DNA of 64,000 nt from Henckelia pumila. Its lineage: Eukaryota > Streptophyta > Magnoliopsida > Lamiales > Gesneriaceae. The notes beneath the pieces were generated by a model. The model was not told the DNA's origin, did not search any database, and saw nothing but the letters and a program-made list of their open reading frames with translations. Numbering within the stretch: the stretch's first letter is position 1; the number at the start of each line of letters is the position of its first letter. A program made the translations under genes and the position numbers. The stretch lies in NCBI RefSeq assembly GCF_033568475.1, contig NC_133122.1, positions 82,979,442 to 83,043,441 on the forward strand, in the 5' to 3' direction. Of the stretch, positions 56,038 to 64,000 are shown in pieces.

Positions 56038-59000
56038 ATGAATTCGCGCAATCCACTATACTCAATTCTCGAACAAAACAAATTGACTGGCGCAAACTAT
56101 ACGGAATGGTTCCGTAAATTAAAGATTGTTCTAAACTCGGAGAAAATTTTCTACGTGTTAGAAAAGAATCCTCCAAAGGAAGCACCGGCTAATATAAGTC
56201 CGGAAGAATTAGCAAAACTTGGTCAATGGTGGGACCATGATGTCAAGGCTAAATGCTATATGCAAGCTTCAATGTCTGATGAACTCCAGAGGCGATTTAA
56301 GGATGCCGTGAATGCTGCTGACATACACATGCACCTCAAGGAACTTTTTGGAGCTCAGTCAAGGTCAGAGAGGTATGCCACCGTCAAAGAGCTCATGACA
56401 TGCCGCATGCGAGATGGGACTTCGGTCCGTGAGCATGGGGTACACATGATTGGGCTCATTGAAAAATTGGTAACACTCGATTTTACTTTGGAGCATGAAC
56501 TAAACGCGGACTTGTTACTTCTTTCTCTTCCTTCGTCGTTTGACGGATTTGTGGTGAACTTCAATATGAACAAGATAGAGGCCACCCTTGAAGAGATGGT
56601 CAATATGCTTGTGTCTTATGAGGCCACATTAAAGAAGGATAAACCGGTACTCTTGGTTGGCTCCTCTTCTTACTCCAAGAAGGGGCCAAGTGGAAAGGGT
56701 AAGAAACGTTCTGCCCCACCCAAGAAAATTGTACCACAGAAGAAGGGCAAGACAAAAGCTTCAAACGTGAACATATCTGGAGATGTTTGCCATCACTGCA
56801 AGAAACCCGGTCATTGGAAACGTAACTGCAAGGAATACCTCGAGCAGTTGCGAACTGCAAAGGGTATGTTTTACATTGAAATAAATGTTTCACTTAATAC
56901 TACTTCTTGGGTATTGGATACCGGATGTGGATCTCACATTTGCAATGATTTGCAGGTGATGACAAGAAGTCGTAAGCTTAGGATGGGTGAGACCCAGCTG
57001 AGCCACGGAAATAGTTCCAGAGTTGAAGCCAAAGCAGTGGGAGAAGTTTATTTAGTTTTGCAGAACAATTTTAAGTTATTATTGAGAGATGTTTTATTTG
57101 TGCCAGATTTAGTTAAAAATATTATTTCTGTTTCTATGCTTGATAGAGATGGTTTTTCTTGTAATTTTGTAAATGGGATTTGCAATATTTACAAGAATGA
57201 ATGTTTGATTGGAAATGGACAACTTGAAAACGATCTATATAACTTAAAATTAAAAGACATTCCAATTAATCATGTTGATAAACCGGTAACAACAAATAAA
57301 AGGAAAAACGATAGTCAAAACCCGGCAAACCTTTGACATGCTAGGCTAGGTCATATTTCCTCAAGGAGAATGAACAAGCTAGTGGGAGAGGGCATGTTTG
57401 ATATGTCTGATATTAACTCTCTACCTACTTGTGAGTCCTGCCTAAAAGGAAAAATGACTAAATCTCCTTTCAAAGGGAAGCCTGAGCGTAGTCAAAATCT
57501 GTTGGATTTGATCCATACAGATGTTTGCGGACCATTTAGTATCGGTACTAAATTTGGTCACACCTACTTCATTACTTTTACTGATGATTATTCTAGGTAT
57601 GGGTATTTATATTTAATGAAATATAAGTCTGAATCATTTGAAAAGTTCAAAGAATTCAAGGCTGAAGTAGAAAACAAACAAGGTAGAAGTATTAAAGCAA
57701 TTCAATCGGATCGAGGTGGAGAATACTTAAGTACCGAGTTTTTGAGCTATCTAAAAGAGAATGGGATTCTCTCTCAGTGGACTCCTCCTATGACACCTCA
57801 GCTGAATGGTGTCTCGGAGCATCGCAATCGAACTTTGTTGGACATGGTTCGATCTATGATGAGCTTCACTGAGCTCCCACCTTCGTTTTGAGGCTATGCG
57901 CTTGAAACGGCGGTATTGTTGTTGAACAATATCCACACTAAAGCAGTAGATAAAACTCCATACGAGTTATGGAATGGCAAATCTCCTAAGTATTCGTACT
58001 TAAGGATTTTGGGATGTCATGCTTACGTGAAGCAGACAGTGGGAGATAAGTTGGATAGTCGATCCACCTTATGTTATTTTGTAGGATATCCAAAGAATTC
58101 AATCGGATATTATTTCTATCATCCTACTGAAACAAAAGTGTTTGTTTCAAGGAATGCCACCTTCATGGAGAAGGAGTTCTTATTAGATAAGAAAGGCAAG
58201 ATGATGGAACTCGAAGAAATTCGAGAAGAACCCGAAATACAAAATAACGATCCCACACCTCAAGAACTTTCAGTGGACACGCCAACACCTAGGAGATCCG
58301 AGAGGACTTCTAGACCTCCTATTCGATATGGTCTTCTTCTTGAAGGGGATCAAAGTGAACCCGACATTGGATGTGATCCAAGAAACTTCAAGGAAGCAAT
58401 TTCTGATGAGGATTCGAATTTATGGCTTGATGCTATGCAGTCGGAAATAGACTCGATGCATACAAACCAAGTTTGGTATTTAGTAGATCCTCCCGATGGA
58501 ATTGTTCCAATAGGGTGTAAATGGATCTACAAGAGAAAACTTGGGCCTGATGGCAAGGTACTAACCTACAAGGCACGATTGGTAGCAAAAGGTTATACTC
58601 AAAGACAAGGAGTTGACTATGATGAAACCTTTTCACCAGTCGCAATGTTCAAGTCCATAAGAATCCTTATTGCCATAGCAGCATGGTATGACTATGAGAT
58701 ATGGCAAATGGATGTGAAGACTGCATTTCTTAATGGAAACATTAAGGAAGAAATCTATATGATGCAGCCCAAGGGATTCACATCCATGGGAAGCGAGCAT
58801 AAGGTATGCAAGCTTCAGAGATCAATTTATGGTCTCAAACAAGCATCAAGAAGTTGGAACTAGAAATTTGATAAAACAATAAAGGACTTTGGTTTCATCA
58901 AAAACCCGGAGAAACCGTGCGTGTACAAGAAAATAGTTAAGGATGCGGTGACGTTCTTAGTGCTTTATGTTGATGACATCCTACTCATTGGGAATGACGT

Positions 59001-59635
59001 AGGGATGTTGCAGTCAACAAAGATATGGTTATCAGGTAGATTCTCGATGAAGGATTTGGGTGAGGCCTCCTATATTCTAGGGATACAGATCTATAGAGAT
59101 AGATCTAAGAGAATGATAGGACTCACTCAAGCAACCTACATCGACACCATATTGAAAAGGTTTTCTATGGATGAGTCCAAGAGAGGACATCTACCTATGT
59201 GTCATGGAGTTTCTCTATCCAAGTCTATGTGTCCCAAGACTGACGAAGAGATAGAGAAAATGACACACATACCATATGCGTCAGCCATAGGTAGTATTAT
59301 GTATGGGATGATATCTACCAGACCGGATGTAGCCTTTGCTCTGAGTGTCACGAGCAGATATCAGGCCAACCCCGGTCAAATGCATTGAAAAGCCGTGAAG
59401 GATATTCTTAAGTACTTGAGAAGGACTAAAAATATGTTCATGGCTTATGGAGGAAGATAATTGAAATTGGAAATACCACATCATCTGGGAGATTGTGGAA
59501 AGAGGAGACATCACTGTCGAGAGATTGACCTCTACAGACAATATCGCTGATCCACTTACTAAGCCCTTTCCAGGACCATTGTTTGACAAACATCGCGAAG
59601 CAATGGGATTGCGTAGTATGACTAGTTGGCTTTAG
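56038..59635 (+). pseudogene. Copia-C Gag-Pol with four stops and an RNase H deletion
   Basis: ATG at 56038. One frame runs to about 59460, with stops at 57334-57336 (TGA), 57889-57891 (TGA), 58861-58863 (TAG) and 59386-59388 (TGA). Three lie where the family has Trp. Order: Gag (SILEQNKLTGANYTEW), zinc knuckle CHHCKKPGHWKRNC, protease LDTGCGSHIC, GAG-pre-integrase (CESCLKG), integrase (HTDVCGP; SDRGGEY; SEHRNRT) and RT (YVDDILLIGND). After LKYLRRTK near 59430 the frame jumps to the extreme C-terminus (EIVERGDITVERL...SMTSWL) in another phase, so RNase H is mostly gone. It is a recent but defective copy. Confidence 0.92.
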
Positions 59636-59649
59636 GGCAAGTGGGAGAT

Positions 59650-61547
59650 TGAAAGAGTGGGTGCCCGGTTAGCCAACTTGTGGGTAAGGGCTTTTATGAC
59701 TCTATGTATAAACAATCTTTGTTTAATATAATTTACATTCATTAATGGCATTTTCTTTGTCTTTCTTCATATTGTTATATTGTGATATACTATTGATGTT
59801 TTGATAAAGACCTTGAATATACTATAGTGTAAGTAAGATGAGATAGTGAATAAAGAGAGATCACTATTATGAAACACATCTTATAGTCACTGTATATTCT
59901 AAACAGTTCCTAGTCAATTGAGCCGTCCGCTAATAAGGATAAGGATCGCTCGAGATTGAGACTAGCATTTGTGATGCCAAGTACCACGTTTCATTGGAAA
60001 TGGACATGGAGATGTTCAAAGCATGCAAATGGATATTCATATGATGAATGATCGAACTACCCTATTCGAACTTTCCAAGTGGTTATCACTTATCGAGTGG
60101 ATAAAGTCCGCGGTTTTGGTTGTACACCATTAGTCCTTACTACTTGAAACATCATTGAGACTCTATATGCTAGTACTGTACTTTGACTCGTTTACCGACT
60201 CTATTGGGGTCATCAGGTGTCGGGATTGGGTACAGTTACGACACATATAGGAGTCGATGCTTTGTTGTCAAGGATTTACCACATACTTGCGAGTGTGGAT
60301 ATCCTATGCGATCTGAGGAGATATTAGTGTGACGAATCTATGGCCAGAGTACATGATGTGTTTTAGGTTACTCGGTTTTCCTAGTAACACATGCGATGTC
60401 ACTATTTGATCTCCAAGATGTAATGCATAGTTATCGAATCTCGAACGACTCTCGATGCACCAATGGTTGTTGATTCGATCGGGATATATGGATGAAGGGA
60501 CCGTACTGTACGCTAACCAAAATCTACTGGTTCTTGTAGGCACTATCAGTGATACCTAGGGAATCATGGGGCGATGTTGCTAGACGCTCTTACCATGATT
60601 CGTTGCGCAAGTTGGAAATCGTTGTTCCGAGTCACAAGGAGTTGTGAGCCCACGGCTAGCTGTATTCCTGAACCATTGAGGGTCACACAAGTAATGGATT
60701 ACTAAATCCCGTTGAGATAGTTAAATTTAAAGAGTTAAATTTAATGAAAGAGAAATTGGACATCTTAACTAAAGGGAGTGGAATTTCCTAAAATGACATA
60801 TGGATGGGCATTTTTGGAAATCACTGAATTCGGATTTGAAAAATTATCTGGACTTTAAAAGATGCAGAAATGGTTTCTGTGCACATTGGTGAAATCAGTT
60901 TATCAATCGGAGTCATGATGAATTTTATATTAATTTCTATAATAACATGCTTGGCTTGTTGGGCTTAAGTTATGGATTGTGAGCCCTAAGGAGTTAGAGT
61001 CCTAATACAATTATAACTTAATCTAGTCTAGAAATTATCTATAAATACATGTGTAGTGTTAAAAAATAAGAGAATTATTCTTGCAATTTTCGAATTACAC
61101 ACTAAATATTCTAAGGGTATTTTCGAAATTCTCTACTCCTTTTTGAGATAATTAAGTCTGTGATTTTTGTGAAAAATTACATTCTGAATTGATAGATCAA
61201 ATCTGTTTAATCTCATCGATAAACATCTGATTGATTTCTAGTGCAATCAATAAGAGGGTTTAAGTTTTCTGTTCGTGGACTTAATTCCGGAGGTTGATCG
61301 TGATAGTCATCGGTTCCCGGGATTTACAAGAAGAGCAGATTAAATTCTGTTGGAGTCCATAATCAAGCCTTTGCTTGAATAGGTAAAAATATTTAATTGT
61401 GTATTTATATTTTTAATTGCAACAATTTTAATCGTTAGGATTTGATACCCACGATATGGAATCGTTCCATATCGAAAAATAAAAATTTTTAAACTTCCGC
61501 TGCTCCGGGTATCACATCCGTGTGATCAGAGAACGCGTGTTCCAACA
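59650..61547 (+). repeat. Copia-C 3' LTR
   Basis: 1898 bp, nearly identical to 52476-54376. It follows the polypurine tract and ends at the GAAAT duplication. Confidence 0.92.
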
Positions 61548-61575
61548 GAAATTCCATTTTTAAGGAGGGAGAAAT

Positions 61576-64000
61576 TGTAACGCCTAAAATTTTTTAATTT
61601 AATTTTTCATGCCTAAAATCAGACTTTAATATTTATGATTTTAATTATTTTAATTTTCGGTGGTAATTGGCTAAATGTTATATTTTTCCCGCGCATTATA
61701 ATTTATTATTGTTAACTTTTGGAAAAATTAGTATTTTTATTTCCGGGTTAGTAAAATCAATTTTAATATTTTAAATTAGGATTTTTAAAGCTTGTATTTT
61801 TATTTAGTACGACTAAATTGTAGTCCTAATTTCTAGCTTTGATATAGCACTTCTAAATTTTTAGTAGCACTTTTACACTTGGACTCAAAGAAAACTCTAG
61901 CTTCTAATATATACTCACACACACACACACACACACACTGGCGCCTAAACACACACACACACACACCGCACGACACCCACCATTTCCCCTGTTCTTCTTC
62001 TCCCCAAAGAAATCCTTCGCTCCTTTTTCTTCTTCTTCGTAGCACCCGTTCTTCTTCATTTTCTGGCAAAGCATCTTCAAGGTTGTAAGGGCGAGCTGTA
62101 GCACTGTCGATTGAGCTCGATTCCATCCCATTCCAGCTCCTTTTCGATCGGCTTAGCTCATTGAGCCCACTTCATTCGATTTTTTTCTTTCTTCACTTAA
62201 CTAGGCAAGATTATGGTTTCATTTGCTTACCTTGTAGATTATTTATGTATGTTTTGATTGGTATTAAGTTTTGTGTATTCCATTTTCGAAAAAATACATG
62301 AATGCGTGCCCTGTATTTTTCTTCCAGTCACAAAAATGAGTTTTTTTTGTTTGTTTATTGTTTTGCTACTGATTTAATCATGTTATAAGTCGAGGAATGA
62401 TTGATTTTGAAGCATTTGAGAAGTAATACAATGGAAGGTTTCTATTTTCGAAATTTGATGTTATTGATGGTGATGATGGGTTGGTGATTTAGGAGCTATC
62501 ATGGGTGATACGTAGTTCACATTGCAGCATTAGAAGTGATGAATTTGGAATGGGGTATTGTCTTGGAGGTTTCGGTCTAGCCAATTATCTTAAGGGCTCG
62601 GTTTGAGAACGGCTGGGAATGCCATCGAGCTGTGTTGCTGGTGAGTTTTGTGGGTCAGGTGTAGTGGTGTGAGTGGGACTAATGCATTGGTTATGGTCCT
62701 AAGTACATTGGGTTGGGAGATGAGAGTCAAATAGCCAAGGTTTTCATTGGTTAGGTAACTAAGTCATGGGCAGAATTGGAGGTTGGGCGGGTGCTGTCCG
62801 GGATTGAGCACCTATAACAGGGTTAGAGTCTGGATTTAGCTAAGGTCTCGGGTTTGGTGGTACCGTGGGATGTTAAGGAAGCGACGTTTTGAACGAAATT
62901 CAATTTGATTGAGTTTTCCCTAAGTTCTAAGCCTTTGGACTTAAGAGAGACAGAATTTTAGGCGTTAAGTTGATGCCCGGGTTTGAATGTTTAAAACAGA
63001 GTTAAGGTTGGAATTGGGATAAGGCCTCGGGTCAGGAATTACCCTAAGAGGTTAGGAATATGTCGTTTCAAGCGGAATTCCTTTTGAATAAGTGTTGAGC
63101 AAATTATAAGTTTTTAGGGCGAAACACTCCAATGACCTAAGAGCTAAATTTTGGTTTAGATCTACATCCTTGGTACTACTTCCTAAATCACCATCCCAGT
63201 CATCCTCATTTGAGTCACTTGCCTGATCATTGAGTAAATATTTTCATGTACATTACATCTACGTATTCATGCTAAGTACATGAATCAATAAGGAAAATTT
63301 TTTTTTTTGAACGAAGTGACTTGGTTGTGACCATAGAAAGACATGTATGGACGGGCTGGGAGACGTTCTGGCTTCCCTTACCACCTGACGTGTATGTACG
63401 GGCTGAGAGAAAACTTGGCTTTCCATACCAATCATTGGCAAGTCGGGTTGGAAGATATCCCGACTTCCTTGCGGCATAGTGCACTGCAGCCATGATTTAG
63501 ATCGAAACCAGAGTCACAATTCAAGGATCTAAGTTCACAGTTTCAGTTCAAGTCATTTATATTCATGTTCAGCGCATTATATGCGGTTTCATTGTTCATG
63601 TTTGACTTAGCCATGCATATGTTACATTTATATTCACATCATTTACCCTGAGATCATCTATTTAAGTTTAAGGGCACAAAAGTATTTTATTACAAGTTAT
63701 TTTCAATCTGCATGTGCTTGTATCTATGTAGTACTCGTTATCCCCCCCCCCCCATATTCTTGCTTAGTCTTTTTGGCTCACTACACATATTGCTTTCAGG
63801 TGAGGAGTTTTTCACTAAGATCGAGGGGCAGGATCCCCAGGGCGAGGTCACCGGTGGTGCAGGCCCTTGACCGACGTGCTTTTAGTTGTTCCGCAAACTC
63901 TGATGTTTCCTTACACTGTCAGTCATTGCAGGATGTGTTTTCCCTGCTTTAGAATTTTTGGCATGTAAACTTAACAGTTTATTATTTCGCAACTGTGTGG
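61576..64000 (+). repeat. Gypsy-2 3' LTR, 3' partial
   Basis: Matches the 5' LTR from its first base; about 190 bp are cut off by the window end. It differs from the 5' copy by scattered substitutions, longer CA runs (about 61914-61966), a short tandem duplication around 63345-63410 and loss of about 20 bp near 63908. Confidence 0.9.

Larger units (their letters stand above)
52476..61547 (+). mobile_element. Copia-C: Ty1/copia LTR retrotransposon (9072 bp) inserted in Gypsy-2
   Basis: LTRs 52476-54376 and 59650-61547 start TGAAAGAGTG and end GTTCCAACA. The target-site duplication GAAAT is perfect at 52471-52475 and 61548-61552. The primer-binding site variant TGGTATCGGAGA is at 54378-54389; the polypurine tract AAGTGGGAGA lies just before 59650. 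A 1.66-kb leader precedes gag-pol (56038-59635). LTRs are very similar, with a few tens of scattered differences by eye, so insertion is recent relative to Gypsy-2. The coding region has four stops and lacks most of RNase H. Confidence 0.95.
45352..64000 (+). mobile_element. Gypsy-2: Ty3/gypsy LTR retrotransposon, split by Copia-C, 3' partial
   Basis: 5' LTR 45352-47967, primer-binding site TGGTATCAGAGC at 47970-47981, gag 48187 onward, pol to 52459, polypurine tract AAGGAGGGAGA (61562-61572), and 3' LTR from 61576 beyond the window end. Copia-C (52476-61547) sits between the pol stop and the polypurine tract with target-site duplication GAAAT. Without it, 52475 continues at 61553. The right end and its target-site duplication are outside; the left flank is CAGAT. 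Several stops and a deletion at the RT-RNase H junction show it is dead. Confidence 0.93.

Noticed and set aside
1..64000. tRNA, rRNA or other structural RNA genes
   Set aside because: I saw only tRNA-complementary primer-binding sites of retroelements and no complete RNA gene; a dedicated search could still find one.

Overview
This window is nuclear DNA of a flowering plant, probably a eudicot. It holds intron-containing genes with GT-AG splice sites and a plastid-targeted serine-biosynthesis enzyme. It also holds an intronless PLS-type PPR gene, a Helitron with RepHel and RPA genes, and nested Ty3/gypsy and Ty1/copia retrotransposons. I cannot name the species. Most of the 64 kb is transposon; three host genes are visible.

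Layout. 1-7692: right part of an autonomous-type Helitron. Its RepHel frame is open from the window edge to 3779 with one stop, followed by an RPA-like gene in about nine exons and a candidate 3' hairpin plus CTAG end. 7853-12352 (+): chloroplast D-3-phosphoglycerate dehydrogenase, five exons, 600 aa. 12960-14422 (-): SLX9-like ribosome-biogenesis protein, five small coding exons, convergent with PGDH. 15.2-18.3 kb: three short inverted-repeat elements in AT-rich DNA. 18.6-20.0 kb: a truncated gypsy-type LTR. 20.0-31.0 kb: a decayed copia element (Copia-A, -) split by an almost intact gypsy element (Gypsy-1, -) flanked by a perfect 5-bp duplication. 31.7-33.3 kb: a SIRE-like copia relic (-) containing a hAT-type MITE. 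34201-36747 (+): a PPR gene resembling Arabidopsis At4g39530. 37.1-40.7 kb: a copia RNase H relic, two MITEs and a tandem duplication. 40.7-64 kb: three nested retrotransposons. SIRE-like Copia-B is interrupted at 45352 by Gypsy-2, which is interrupted at 52476 by Copia-C. Gypsy-2 runs off the right edge within its 3' LTR.

The retroelements are mostly inactivated by nonsense changes, many at expected Trp codons, and by deletions removing RNase H or the RT-RNase H junction. The most interesting feature is in Gypsy-2. Between gag and protease lies a 281-nt segment with canonical splice ends whose removal joins gag and pol exactly in frame. Unspliced RNA would stop six codons into the segment's junction and give Gag alone, so splicing could set the Gag to Gag-Pol ratio. 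No cellular gene cluster or operon is present; the three host genes look functionally unrelated.
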